Below are positions 53,356 to 62,654 of a stretch of 64,000 bases of DNA, piece after piece. Made by a program: the position numbers and the translations under genes. The stretch spans positions 170,031 to 234,030 of the forward strand of contig CAKRLG010000001.1 of NCBI GenBank assembly GCA_934359255.1, written 5' to 3'. The notes beneath the pieces were generated by a model. The model had not been told where the DNA came from and searched no databases. It saw only the letters and a program-made list of their open reading frames with translations. The number at the start of each line of letters is the position of its first letter. Positions within the stretch are counted from its first letter, which is position 1. The stretch is from an uncultured Ruminococcus sp. Its GTDB lineage: Bacteria > Bacillota > Clostridia > Lachnospirales > Lachnospiraceae.

Positions 53356-55095
53356 CTACATTCGGCGAAATCTTTCATACCGTTCTTCCACAATCTGTTC
53401 TCTCGTCTTCTGACAGCTTTTCCGCAAAAATCCATCCAGATCTTTCCGGATCTCTTCTGCAATCTCCGGAAGATTCTCCTCATTCGCCGATTCCGGCTCC
53501 CGGATCACTTTTTCAATAATCTGCAATTTTTTCAGATCTTTCGCTGTGATCTTCATCACCTCAGAAGCCTCTTTCGCCCGTTTTCCGTCTTTCCACAAGA
53601 TCGAGGCAAATCCCTCCGGTGACAGAATGGAATATGTTGCATTTTCCATCATCCAGACTTCATCCGTCACTGCCAGTCCCAGTGCACCACCACTGCCGCC
53701 TTCTCCGATCAGAATGCTGACCATTGGTGTCTGGATTCCGGACATCTCCAGCAGATTTCTGGCGATGGCTTCTCCCTGTCCCCGTTCTTCTGCCTCGATG
53801 CCGCAGGCCGCTCCCGGTGTATCCACAAAAGTAACTACCGGCCGGCCGAATTTTTCTGCCTGCTTCATCAGACGAAGGGCTTTCCGATAGCCTTCCGGAG
53901 ACGCCATACCGAAGTTCCGGTAAATGTTTTCCTTTACATTCTTTCCCTTCTGCTGCCCGATCACCGTCACCGGCTGTCCGCCAAACATGGCAATTCCACC
54001 AATCACTGCTCCGTCATCCCGAAACGCCCGGTCACCGTGAAGTTCCAGAAAATCATCAAAGACCTGCTGCACATAGGAAAGTGTTGTAGGACGTTCCTTA
54101 CTCCTTGAGATTTCCACCCGTTCCCAGGCAGTCAGTTCTTTTTTATCGCATCCTGTTGCTTTTCCACGACTGCTCCTGATTTCCGGCAAGTTTTCCACAT
54201 TTTGCGTATCTCCATAGTGGATATATTGCATGGACTCCTGATGAACATTCAGAAGTTTCCACACTGTCTCTTTTAATTCCTGCCGTTCAACCACACCGTC
54301 AATGATTCCCTTTTCCACCAGGAATTCTGCCCTCTGAAATCCCTCCGGCAGTTTCTGTCCGATGGTCTGCGCGATCACTCTCGGTCCTGCAAATCCGATC
54401 AGTGCCCCAGGTTCTGCCAGAATCACATCTCCAAGCATCGCAAAACTTGCCGTCACACCGCCGGTGGTCGGATCAGTCAGCACAGGAAGATAGAAAAGAC
54501 CCGCTTCACTGTGTTTCCGGATCGCCGCAGAGGTTTTTGCCATCTGCATCAGAGATACGATTCCCTCCTGCATCCTGGCACCACCGGAACTGGTAAACAG
54601 TACCACCGGCAGTTTTTCTTCCGTCGCCCGTTCAAAAGCTCTTGTAATTTTTTCACCCACGACATAACCCATGCTTCCCATCAGGAAACGGGCATCGCAG
54701 ACACCAAGTACCGTCTCCAGACCATGAACCATGCATTTTCCCACAGTAACTGCTTCATGAAGTTTTGTCTTTTCCTGCAGATCTGCAATCTTTTCTTCGT
54801 ATCCCGGATATTCCAGCGGATTTTCCGTTTCCAGATCGGTAAACCACTCCTGAAATGTCCCCGGATCTGCAACCATGCGGATCCTGGTTCTGGTTCCGAT
54901 CCTAAAATATCCCTCGCACTTCGGACATACATATCCATGTGCTTTTACATCATCCCGATATACCACTTCTCCGCATTTCGGACACTTAAGCCACAGTCCT
55001 TCCGGTGCCGATGGCTCTTTTTTTTCCTGATTCCTGTCTTCTCTGTCCCGGAACAGAACTGCCGTCTTTTTAAACATATGTTTTAATTTCGCCAT
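53356..55095 (-). CDS. accDA: Acetyl-CoA carboxylase carboxyltransferase, fused beta and alpha subunits
   Basis: 579 aa. The N-terminal AccD part (to ~295) has the zinc ribbon [20 protein letters not shown] (residues ~38-57) plus [13 protein letters not shown]. The AccA part follows from ~315 ([17 protein letters not shown]..., [19 protein letters not shown]). Most bacteria encode the two separately; a fusion is known in some clostridia and actinobacteria. The reaction moves the carboxyl group from biotin on AccB to acetyl-CoA. ATG with AGGAGG. Confidence 0.95.
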   Translation of the reverse strand: MAKLKHMFKKTAVLFRDREDRNQEKKEPSAPEGLWLKCPKCGEVVYRDDVKAHGYVCPKCEGYFRIGTRTRIRMVADPGTFQEWFTDLETENPLEYPGYEEKIADLQEKTKLHEAVTVGKCMVHGLETVLGVCDARFLMGSMGYVVGEKITRAFERATEEKLPVVLFTSSGGARMQEGIVSLMQMAKTSAAIRKHSEAGLFYLPVLTDPTTGGVTASFAMLGDVILAEPGALIGFAGPRVIAQTIGQKLPEGFQRAEFLVEKGIIDGVVERQELKETVWKLLNVHQESMQYIHYGDTQNVENLPEIRSSRGKATGCDKKELTAWERVEISRSKERPTTLSYVQQVFDDFLELHGDRAFRDDGAVIGGIAMFGGQPVTVIGQQKGKNVKENIYRNFGMASPEGYRKALRLMKQAEKFGRPVVTFVDTPGAACGIEAEERGQGEAIARNLLEMSGIQTPMVSILIGEGGSGGALGLAVTDEVWMMENATYSILSPEGFASILWKDGKRAKEASEVMKITAKDLKKLQIIEKVIREPESANEENLPEIAEEIRKDLDGFLRKSCQKTREQIVEERYERFRRM

Positions 55096-55133
55096 AGTTA
55101 AAACCTCCTGTCTGCCCGGACAGATTTTCTGTC

Positions 55134-56477
55134 CTACAGATTAAAATGCATCGGGATAAAATCCGTTGTGATCTCTCCCGCCTGAAAATCCTCATTATCT
55201 AATATCTCATACTGAAAATCCACATTGGTTGTCACACCATCTATGATCAGTTCTCCCAGCGTACTGCGCATCTTATCGATGGCTTCCTGTCTGGTTCTCC
55301 CATGCACAATTACTTTCGCTATCATGGAATCATAAAAGGGCGGAATCTCATACCCGTTATAGGCTGCCGTATCGATCCGTACACCATTTCCACCAGGCAG
55401 ATGAATTTCTTCGATGACCCCCGGACACGGCCGAAAATGATGAGCAGGATCCTCTGCATTGATTCTGCATTCCATCGCATGACCCTGCAGATGAATATCT
55501 TCCTGCTTTACTGAAAGTGGTTCTCCTGCTGCCACACGGATCATCTCTTTCATCAGATCTACACCGGAAACCATTTCCGTCACCGGATGTTCCACCTGGA
55601 TCCGTGTATTCATTTCCATAAAATAAAAATTTTTATCCTTATCCAGTAAAAATTCAATAGTACCGGCACTTTCGTAATGTACCGCCTTTGCCGCGCGCAC
55701 TGCCGCTTCGCCCATCCGTCTGCGAAGTTCCGGTGTCAGTGCCACACTGGGAGATTCTTCGATCATCTTCTGATGATTTCTCTGGATCGAACAGTCCCTT
55801 TCTCCGAACTGCACAACATTTCCAAACTTATCTGCCATGATCTGAAACTCAATATGTCTCGGTTCCTGCACGTATTTTTCAATATACATGGTGTTATCTC
55901 CGAATCCACGTACTGATTCTAACTGAGCTACCTGAAAGCTTTCTTCAAAGTCGTCCGGTCCAAAGGCAATCCGCATCCCTTTTCCACCGCCTCCGGAAGA
56001 TGCCTTGATCATCACAGGGTATCCTATGCATTCTGCCATAGCTGCTCCCCGTTTTGCGTCATAGACCGGTTCTTTTGTTCCCGGAACCACCGGAACACCG
56101 GCATCGATCATTGTCAGTCTTGCCTGCGATTTATTTCCCATCTTGTCCATCATCTCCGCAGTCGGTCCGATGAACGTAATATTACATTTTTCACACATTT
56201 CCACAAACCGGCTATTCTCTGACAAAAAACCAAATCCTGGATGTATCGCATCCGCTTTTGTTGCGATACATGCACTCAGAATCTGCTCCATATTCAGATA
56301 ACTGTCTGTCGCCGCTGCCGGTCCGATACAAACAGCCTCATCTGCCAGCTGGGTATGCAGTGCTTCCCGGTCTGCCTCCGAATAAACTGCTACCGTAGCG
56401 ATTCCCATCTCTCTGCAGGCACGGATGATCCGCACTGCGATCTCTCCTCTGTTTGCAATCAATATTTTCCGAAACAT
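55134..56477 (-). CDS. accC: Biotin carboxylase subunit of acetyl-CoA carboxylase
   Basis: 447 aa from ATG 56477 with AGGAG. ATP-grasp enzyme with [19 protein letters not shown], the [10 protein letters not shown] glycine loop (about residue 165), [15 protein letters not shown] and NAEDP. It carboxylates biotin on AccB. 10 bp after fabZ and 38 bp before accDA. Confidence 0.97.
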   Translation of the reverse strand: MFRKILIANRGEIAVRIIRACREMGIATVAVYSEADREALHTQLADEAVCIGPAAATDSYLNMEQILSACIATKADAIHPGFGFLSENSRFVEMCEKCNITFIGPTAEMMDKMGNKSQARLTMIDAGVPVVPGTKEPVYDAKRGAAMAECIGYPVMIKASSGGGGKGMRIAFGPDDFEESFQVAQLESVRGFGDNTMYIEKYVQEPRHIEFQIMADKFGNVVQFGERDCSIQRNHQKMIEESPSVALTPELRRRMGEAAVRAAKAVHYESAGTIEFLLDKDKNFYFMEMNTRIQVEHPVTEMVSGVDLMKEMIRVAAGEPLSVKQEDIHLQGHAMECRINAEDPAHHFRPCPGVIEEIHLPGGNGVRIDTAAYNGYEIPPFYDSMIAKVIVHGRTRQEAIDKMRSTLGELIIDGVTTNVDFQYEILDNEDFQAGEITTDFIPMHFNL

Positions 56478-56487
56478 GTTTGTTCTC

Positions 56488-56916
56488 CTATCCAATGGCT
56501 ACCGTAAGTTCTGCCGTTGCTGCCACTTTTCCATCTACCGTAGCTGTTGCTCTTGCAATCGCAACCGGTCCCTTCTGTTTGATCAGTTCCGTCTCCAGCA
56601 TCAGAACATCCCCCGGAACCACCTTTTTCTTAAATCGACAGTTGTTGATCCCACCAAAATAAGCAGTCTTTCCTTTGAATTTCTCACAGCTTAAGATACA
56701 TACCGCACCCACCTGTGCCAGTGCCTCAATGATCAGCACTCCCGGCATCACCGGCTCCTGTGGAAAATGTCCACGGAAATAATACTCATCGTATGTCACA
56801 CATTTTTTTCCTGCTGCCCGTACCCCCGGTACCAGTTCTTCTATGGTATCCACCAGAAGAAACGGATGCCGGTGAGGGATAATGTCCATAATTTCTTTCG
56901 TTGTTAACACTGACAT
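56488..56916 (-). CDS. fabZ: 3-hydroxyacyl-ACP dehydratase FabZ
   Basis: 142 aa from ATG 56916, AGGAGG 11 bp upstream; an in-frame ATG at 56937 precedes the ribosome site. Hot-dog fold with HRHPFLLVD, the catalytic His in RGHFPQEPVMPG and catalytic Glu in IIEALAQ. It dehydrates 3-hydroxyacyl-ACP in fatty-acid elongation. Confidence 0.96.
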   Translation of the reverse strand: MSVLTTKEIMDIIPHRHPFLLVDTIEELVPGVRAAGKKCVTYDEYYFRGHFPQEPVMPGVLIIEALAQVGAVCILSCEKFKGKTAYFGGINNCRFKKKVVPGDVLMLETELIKQKGPVAIARATATVDGKVAATAELTVAIG

Positions 56917-56969
56917 AAACTCTGTTACCTCCTGCATATAAACATATGGTTTTCAGGTATTTTTAGTCA

Positions 56970-57437
56970 TTATCCGATAACAAATAAAGGCTGTCCATAC
57001 TCTGCCATCTGTCCGTTCTCAATCAGAATCTCTTTTACTACTCCGTCGTACTCACTCTCAATCTCATTCATCAGCTTCATCGCCTCGATGATTCCCAGAG
57101 TCTGTCCCTTTTTCACTGTATCACCCACGCTGACAAATGCTTCCGCATCCGGTGCCGAAGCCGCATAAAAGGTTCCCACCAGAGGTGCCTTTACTATCTT
57201 TCCTTCCGGCTGGCATTCCTCCTGCTGCTCCTGTTTCCCATTAAAACTGCCAGAACCGGTCGATACTGTATCTGCGTTTCCTGCCACTGCAGGTATCACC
57301 TGCATCCCGGTCTGTTCCACGACCACCTGTTTTTCCTTTCCCATGGAGATCTTCAGATCGCCGTCTTTCATGGTAAAAGAAGTCAATTCTGACTCGGAAA
57401 CTGTTTTTATCAATGTCAGAAGATTTTCAAATTCCAT
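56970..57437 (-). CDS. accB: Biotin carboxyl carrier protein AccB
   Basis: 155 aa. N-terminal ~75 residues of variable linker, then the biotinyl domain with APLVGTFYAA and the biotin lysine in IIEAMKLMNEIES (about residue 121). Start ATG with GGGGAG, 3 bp after fabF. Confidence 0.96.
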   Translation of the reverse strand: MEFENLLTLIKTVSESELTSFTMKDGDLKISMGKEKQVVVEQTGMQVIPAVAGNADTVSTGSGSFNGKQEQQEECQPEGKIVKAPLVGTFYAASAPDAEAFVSVGDTVKKGQTLGIIEAMKLMNEIESEYDGVVKEILIENGQMAEYGQPLFVIG

Positions 57438-57440
57438 TTT

Positions 57441-58676
57441 TTACTCTCCCCACTTTTTCACAAGAATGCTCGCGTTATGTCCACCAAATCCCAGAGAATT
57501 CGAAAGTGCATACTCCAGATCTTCTTCCACACCGTCACCTGCCACATAATTCAAGTCCATTTCTTCGTCCGGTGTCGTATATCCCGCCGTTGCATGAATA
57601 AATCTGTCCTGAATCTCTTTCACACAAGTAATAAATTCCACAGCCCCTGCAGCGCCCAGCAAATGTCCTACCATAGACTTGGTAGAATTCACCTTCATCT
57701 CATACGCATGTTCTCCGAACAGCTTTTTGATTGCTCTCGTCTCGAACAGATCATTGTGATGTGTCGCAGTTCCATGTGCATTAATATACATCAGTTCCTC
57801 TTTTTTCACTCCCGCTTCTTCCAGTGCCAGTTCCATCGCTTTCGCAGCCCCGGAACCGTCCTCTGCAGGAGAAGTAATATGATACGCATCACTGGTTGCA
57901 CCGTATCCGACAACCTCCGCGAGAATCTTCGCACCACGCTGTTTCGCATGCTCCAGTTCTTCCAGAACAACCACTCCGGATCCCTCTCCCATGACAAATC
58001 CACTTCTGTTTTTGTCAAATGGAAGTGAACACTTCTCCGGGTCATCCACCGTAGAAAGTGCTGTCAGTGCGGTAAAACCTGCCACACCAACCGGACAGAT
58101 ACTTGCTTCCGTACCGCCTGCCAGCATCACATCCGCATCTCCACATTGGATACTGCGATATGCCTCTCCGATGGAATGTGTTCCCGTTGCACACGCGGTT
58201 ACCACATTCAGGCTTTTTCCTTTCAGCCCCAGTTGAATCGAAACATTTCCTGCTGCCATATTGGAGATCATCAGTGGAACCAGAAGTGGATTTACTCTGG
58301 AAGGTCCTTTCTCCGCAATTTTCTGACATGCCGTCTCTGCTGCCTGCAGACTTCCGATTCCCGATCCGATGGAACATCCCACGCGAAACGGATCTTCTTT
58401 TTCCATATCCAGTCCCGCCTGTACAAACGCCTCTTTTGCCGCAGCCACCGCATACTGGCAGAACAACTCCATTCTCTTTGCTGCCTTAAAATCCATATAG
58501 TCTTTTCCTGCAAAATCTTTCACTTCCGCAGCAATATGTACTTTATAATCTGTCGTATCAAACCGGGTAATCTCACCAAATCCCAGTGTTTTTTTCTTAA
58601 CATTTTCCCAGAACGTATCCACACCAATCCCAATCGGTGTCACAGCACCCATTCCGGTCACCACAACTCGTCTCAT
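57441..58676 (-). CDS. fabF: 3-oxoacyl-ACP synthase II FabF
   Basis: 411 aa, normal length. Active-site Cys in VVTACATGTHSIG (about residue 163), His in INAHGTATHHND and His in KSMVGHLLGAAGAVE. It condenses malonyl-ACP with acyl-ACP. No fabH is in the window, so initiation must be encoded elsewhere. ATG with AAAGGAGAG. Confidence 0.97.
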   Translation of the reverse strand: MRRVVVTGMGAVTPIGIGVDTFWENVKKKTLGFGEITRFDTTDYKVHIAAEVKDFAGKDYMDFKAAKRMELFCQYAVAAAKEAFVQAGLDMEKEDPFRVGCSIGSGIGSLQAAETACQKIAEKGPSRVNPLLVPLMISNMAAGNVSIQLGLKGKSLNVVTACATGTHSIGEAYRSIQCGDADVMLAGGTEASICPVGVAGFTALTALSTVDDPEKCSLPFDKNRSGFVMGEGSGVVVLEELEHAKQRGAKILAEVVGYGATSDAYHITSPAEDGSGAAKAMELALEEAGVKKEELMYINAHGTATHHNDLFETRAIKKLFGEHAYEMKVNSTKSMVGHLLGAAGAVEFITCVKEIQDRFIHATAGYTTPDEEMDLNYVAGDGVEEDLEYALSNSLGFGGHNASILVKKWGE

Positions 58677-58690
58677 AGTCTCTCCTTTCT

Positions 58691-59428
58691 TTACATCGCC
58701 ATACCGCCATCCACACAGATAACCTGTCCGGTAATATAATCCGCTTTTTCAGATGCAAGAAATGCCACCGTATTGGCAATATCCTGCGTCTCTCCGAATC
58801 TTCCCAGTGGAATCTGTGCGACTGCTGCCTCTTTCACCTGATCTGAAAGTACTTCTGTCATCTCCGTATGAACAAATCCCGGAGCTACCGCATTGACTGT
58901 AATTCCTCTGCTTGCCAGTTCCCTCGCCACCGTCTTTGTAAGCCCGATAATTCCTGCTTTCGATGCTGCATAATTTGCCTGTCCTACATTTCCCAACACA
59001 CCGGATACCGATGCGATGTTGATGATTTTCCCGCTTTTCTGTTTCAGGAAATACCGCGACAGATGGCGGATCGTATGAAAACATCCCTTCAGGTTGGTTT
59101 CCACGACCGCATCAAACTCTTCTTCACTCATTCGCAGGATCAGATTATCTCTTGTAATTCCCGCATTATTTACCAGCACATCTACATGCCCGTAACTTTT
59201 TATCAGTTCCTTTGCCATGGTTTCTGTCTGCTGATAATCCGCCACATCACACTGATAAAGAACTCCATCGCCACCATTTTTCCGGATTTCTTCCAGAACA
59301 TCCTTTGCCCTCGCTTCCGATCCGCAGTAATTGACAACTACAAACATTCCTTCTTTTGCCAGCGTGAGACTGATCTGTCTTCCAATCCCCCGGCTTGCTC
59401 CTGTCACCAGTGCTACTTTTTTCTCCAT
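58691..59428 (-). CDS. fabG: 3-oxoacyl-ACP reductase FabG
   Basis: 245 aa from ATG 59428 with AAAGGAG. Classical SDR with [19 protein letters not shown], catalytic Ser in [16 protein letters not shown] (Tyr-x3-Lys) and the C-terminal [17 protein letters not shown] of FabG. Reduces 3-oxoacyl-ACP with NADPH. Confidence 0.97.
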   Translation of the reverse strand: MEKKVALVTGASRGIGRQISLTLAKEGMFVVVNYCGSEARAKDVLEEIRKNGGDGVLYQCDVADYQQTETMAKELIKSYGHVDVLVNNAGITRDNLILRMSEEEFDAVVETNLKGCFHTIRHLSRYFLKQKSGKIINIASVSGVLGNVGQANYAASKAGIIGLTKTVARELASRGITVNAVAPGFVHTEMTEVLSDQVKEAAVAQIPLGRFGETQDIANTVAFLASEKADYITGQVICVDGGMAM

Positions 59429-59485
59429 CGCTGCTCCTTTCACCTAAAGTTCATTTTTCATATTTCCTGTAAACTTTGATTATTT

Positions 59486-59512
59486 GTAACTGTTCAGTAC
59501 CTTCACAGTTAC
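59486..59512. repeat. Short hairpin repeat, copy 2
   Basis: GTAACTG-TTCAGTACC-x4-CAGTTAC immediately after the fabD stop; compare 44576-44600. Confidence 0.55.
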
Positions 59513-60442
59513 TTACTGTTTTTCATCCAACATCTTTACAACCGCATCCAAATCTTCTACTTTTTCAATGTGTAATCCAGTTACATCTTTATTAATTTTC
59601 TTCAAAAACCCCGTCAGTGTTCTTCCCGGTCCGATCTCGATAAACGTATCCACGCCATCCGCAATCATCCGTTCCACACTCTGCTGCCACTTCACGGAAG
59701 AATACACCTGTCTGCCAAGCAGTTTCTTAATCTCAGAAGGCTCTGTCACATACTCTGCAGTCACATTTGTGACATACGGTGTGGAAAATGCTCTCAGTTC
59801 CACTTGTTCCAACACTTTTTCAAGTTTCTCCCCGGCTTCTTTTAACATTGCTGAGTGAAACGGTCCGCTGACATTTAACGGGATACATCTTCGCGCCCCC
59901 GCCTCTTTCAGCTTCTCAGCCGCCACTGCCACTGCACCTTCCTCTCCGGTAATCACAATCTGTCCCGGACAGTTATAATTGGCAACCGAAACGATGCCTT
60001 CCGTCTCATCGCAGATTTTTGCAATCTTTTCTCCATCCATTCCAAGAACTGCACACATAGCACCACCTGAAGGCACTGCATCCTGCATCAGGATGCCTCT
60101 CTGCCTTACTACACGGAACACATCCTCCAAAGACATAGCTCCTGCAGTCAGGATCGCTCCGTACTCTCCGAGGCTTAAACCGGCAGCTACATCTGCCTTC
60201 ACTCCCTTTTCCTGTAAAGCTGCCAAAATTGCCGCCTCCGTCGTCAACATGGCAATCTGCGTATATTCTGTAATATCTATCTGCTCATTTTTTTCAAAAC
60301 AAAGTCCCGGAAGATTCAATCCGGTCACCTCTGACGCAATTGTATACACCTGTCTGGATACAGAAATCTGTTCGTAAAACTCCTTACCCATTCCCACATA
60401 CTGTGCGCCCTGTCCCGGAAAAACAAATGCCAGTTTACCCAT
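59513..60442 (-). CDS. fabD: Malonyl-CoA:ACP transacylase FabD
   Basis: 309 aa. FVFPGQGAQYVGMG at the N-terminus, nucleophile Ser in AGLSLGEYGA (about residue 92), catalytic His in VSGPFHSAML (about residue 200) and IEIGPGRTLTGF. It loads malonyl groups onto ACP. ATG with GAAGGAG; a FabT-like box lies 19 bp upstream. Confidence 0.97.
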   Translation of the reverse strand: MGKLAFVFPGQGAQYVGMGKEFYEQISVSRQVYTIASEVTGLNLPGLCFEKNEQIDITEYTQIAMLTTEAAILAALQEKGVKADVAAGLSLGEYGAILTAGAMSLEDVFRVVRQRGILMQDAVPSGGAMCAVLGMDGEKIAKICDETEGIVSVANYNCPGQIVITGEEGAVAVAAEKLKEAGARRCIPLNVSGPFHSAMLKEAGEKLEKVLEQVELRAFSTPYVTNVTAEYVTEPSEIKKLLGRQVYSSVKWQQSVERMIADGVDTFIEIGPGRTLTGFLKKINKDVTGLHIEKVEDLDAVVKMLDEKQ

Positions 60443-60460
60443 GAATGTCTCCTTCTATAA

Positions 60461-60477
60461 TTTGATTTTCAAAGTAT
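60461..60477 (-). promoter_or_regulatory. FabT-like box upstream of fabD
   Basis: TTTGATTTTCAAAGTAT (plus-strand reading); core inverted repeat TTTGA-TTT-TCAAA. Same motif as 61961-61977 and 62012-62028. Confidence 0.6.
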
Positions 60478-60711
60478 TTATCTAAATTTTTGTGGCGACA
60501 AAATCAGATTCCCATACCTGTTATTTTTATCGCCACTTTCTATTTTTCTTATTTTATAAGTTCAAGTATTCTCAGCTTTTAAAGCTTTTATTTCTTTCAT
60601 CCTGTCTGCATTTCTAGAGCGTTTTCAAAATAACTTTCTGTAAATTATTGTAACTATTCATCAGACAGTATCCCGAGACATACAAATTGAAATGCCATCA
60701 CCAAAAGCGAT

Positions 60712-61632
60712 TTACGCAAGCAATTTCTCAGCCTCAGACATAATTTCCTGCAGGATCTCCTTACAGCTCTGTCTCTTACTCACCAGACCTGCAATCTGCC
60801 CTGCCATCACAGTGCCATTTAAAATGTCCCCATCCATAACTGCTTTCCGAAGAGAACCAAGTGTCATCCGTTCCAGTTCCTCAAACGGTACACCTTCCTG
60901 TTCCTTTTTGATATATTCCTTCGTCATCTGATTTCTCAGACACCGAACCGGATGTCCTGTACTCTGACCGGTTACTACAGAATCAATATCTTTTGCTTTC
61001 ACGATTCTGTCTTTATAGTTATCATGGACAATTGATTCGTCTGCCACTACAAAACGGGTTCCCATCTGCACTCCCTCTGCTCCGAGCATAAAAGAAGCAG
61101 CAACACCGCGTCCGTCTCCAATTCCACCTGCAGCGATTACCGGAATATTTACCGCATCCACAATCTGTGGAATTAACGCCATCGTTGTCTGATTTCCAAT
61201 GTGGCCTCCGGCCTCCATGCCCTCTGCTACTACCGCATCCGCACCATATCGTTCCATTCTCTTTGCCATGGCTACTGATGCAACAACCGGAATTACCTTT
61301 ACACCGGCTTCCTTCCACATCGGCATATATTTCTCCGGATTTCCGGCACCTGTGGTAACCGCCTGAATTCCTTCTTCTACTACGATTTTTGCTACTTCAT
61401 CAGCATTTGGATTCAGAAGCATAATATTTACACCAAATGGTTTATCCGTCAGTTCTTTTGCCTTTCGGATCTCTTCCCGCACAATTTCCGGAGGTGCACT
61501 TGCCGCACCGATCAGACCAAATCCGCCTGCCTCGGATACTGCCGCCGCCAGATGATGTTCTGCCACCCAGGCCATACCTCCCTGAATAATCGGATACTCA
61601 ATCTGTAAAAGTTCTGTTACTTTCGTCTTCAT
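60712..61632 (-). CDS. fabK: Enoyl-ACP reductase II FabK
   Basis: 306 aa. FMN TIM-barrel: YPIIQGGMAWVAEHHLAAAV at the start, VVAEGMEAGGHIGNQTTM loop and IAAGGIGDGRGVAASFMLGA phosphate site. These and the fab neighbours mark FabK rather than nitronate monooxygenase. It is the flavin-dependent enoyl reductase that replaces FabI. ATG with GGAAGGAG. Between acpP and fabD. Confidence 0.95.
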   Translation of the reverse strand: MKTKVTELLQIEYPIIQGGMAWVAEHHLAAAVSEAGGFGLIGAASAPPEIVREEIRKAKELTDKPFGVNIMLLNPNADEVAKIVVEEGIQAVTTGAGNPEKYMPMWKEAGVKVIPVVASVAMAKRMERYGADAVVAEGMEAGGHIGNQTTMALIPQIVDAVNIPVIAAGGIGDGRGVAASFMLGAEGVQMGTRFVVADESIVHDNYKDRIVKAKDIDSVVTGQSTGHPVRCLRNQMTKEYIKKEQEGVPFEELERMTLGSLRKAVMDGDILNGTVMAGQIAGLVSKRQSCKEILQEIMSEAEKLLA

Positions 61633-61672
61633 CTGCTTCTGTCTCCTTCCCTGCTTTCAGAAAAGGTGTGGA

Positions 61673-61906
61673 TTATGCCTCCACACCTTTATTCTTCAGA
61701 TATTCCATAACTGCTCCAACTGTTGTCAGTTCAGCCAGTTCTTCAGACGGGATCTCAACTTCATATTTTTCTTCCAGTGCCATCACCAGTTCAAACAGAT
61801 CCAGGGAGTCTGCACCCAGGTCATCCTTAAATGAAGTTGTTTCTGTAATACTGCTCTCCTCACAGTTCAACTGTTCTGCAATCATCTCTTTCATTTCTTC
61901 TAACAT
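61673..61906 (-). CDS. acpP: Acyl carrier protein
   Basis: 77 aa, acidic. Phosphopantetheine Ser in DDLGADSLDLFELVMALE (about residue 36). ATG with AAAGGAG. First gene of the fatty-acid operon, 40 bp before fabK, behind a strong promoter. Confidence 0.97.
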   Translation of the reverse strand: MLEEMKEMIAEQLNCEESSITETTSFKDDLGADSLDLFELVMALEEKYEVEIPSEELAELTTVGAVMEYLKNKGVEA

Positions 61907-61960
61907 CTTTATTCTCCTTTACACATGTTTCTTATTTTTAATAGTTTTATTTTCTAATGT

Positions 61961-61977
61961 TTTGACTTTCAAAGTAT
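61961..61977 (-). promoter_or_regulatory. FabT-like box overlapping the acpP -10
   Basis: TTTGACTTTCAAAGTAT; core TTTGA-x3-TCAAA. It covers the -10, the position expected for a repressor. Confidence 0.65.
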
Positions 61978-62001
61978 AATACACAAATAAAGGTTTGTCA
62001 A
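61973..62001 (-). promoter_or_regulatory. Strong sigma-A promoter of the fatty-acid operon
   Basis: Minus strand: perfect -35 TTGACA (61996-62001), 17-bp spacer, -10 TATACT (61973-61978), about 67 bp upstream of acpP. Confidence 0.85.
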
Positions 62002-62011
62002 TAAATTCTTT

Positions 62012-62028
62012 TTTGATTTTCAAAGTAT
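62012..62028 (-). promoter_or_regulatory. FabT-like box upstream of the acpP promoter
   Basis: TTTGATTTTCAAAGTAT, 51 bp upstream of the box on the -10 (about five helical turns). Confidence 0.6.
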
Positions 62029-62050
62029 TTTTTGTAAATAATGATTTTTC

Positions 62051-62485
62051 TTACGTATATTCTTCCCACCGTGGTTTTTCTTCACCCTTTTTCAATGCAT
62101 CACGGACATCCGAGTAAAACCGTAATTTTTTCTGTACATGTATATAATCCTTTTCCAGTTCTTCCAACTGTTGTTCCACAGACTTTTTTCGTTCTTCCAG
62201 CAATTTCACAATATCATCGATAGATTCGTCTTCTGTCTCCTCATACTGAAAAAACTTCTGCAATTCTCCGATTGTCATCCCTGCCCGCTTAAAACAGCAG
62301 ATGGTTGCCAGACGATTTACGTGCATCTCACGATAAACTCTCTGATTTCCTTCAGTCCTTCCAACCTTCGTTAATATTCCTTCATCCTCATAATATCGCA
62401 ACGTCGAAACCGGAAGATCAAACATCTTTGAAATCTCCCGGATAGAATATGTTTTTTCTGTTTGTTCTGATACCATTTTCTTCAT
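62051..62485 (-). CDS. MerR-family transcriptional regulator
   Basis: 144 aa from ATG 62485 (GGAGAG 11 bp upstream); a second ATG at 62476 is possible. Winged HTH reads YSIREISKMFDLPVSTLRYY (residues ~13-32), then EDEGIL, and a C-terminal helix pair with coiled-coil potential (LLEERKKSVEQQLEELEKDY). No metal-binding Cys set, so a small-molecule or redox-type MerR is more likely. Divergent from the aldo/keto reductase, whose promoter shows a MerR-style site. Confidence 0.9.
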   Translation of the reverse strand: MKKMVSEQTEKTYSIREISKMFDLPVSTLRYYEDEGILTKVGRTEGNQRVYREMHVNRLATICCFKRAGMTIGELQKFFQYEETEDESIDDIVKLLEERKKSVEQQLEELEKDYIHVQKKLRFYSDVRDALKKGEEKPRWEEYT

Positions 62486-62583
62486 CTTTTTCTCATCTCT
62501 CCTGCAGATCTATTACTTTTACAGACAGTTTCAATAACAATACTTTTATATTTCCGGATATAACTATAAATGTTAGAATTGTC

Positions 62584-62614
62584 TTGTCCTCAAGTATACT
62601 TGAAGTGTTATACT
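62584..62614 (+). promoter_or_regulatory. MerR-type promoter of the aldo/keto reductase
   Basis: TTGTCC (62584-62589), unusually long 19-bp spacer, TATACT (62609-62614). The spacer contains the perfect 14-bp palindrome TCAAGTATACTTGA (62590-62603). This is the hallmark geometry of MerR-activated promoters. Confidence 0.8.
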
Positions 62615-62654
62615 TTGTAAAGAAACATACATCACGTCATATATGGAGGTTTAT

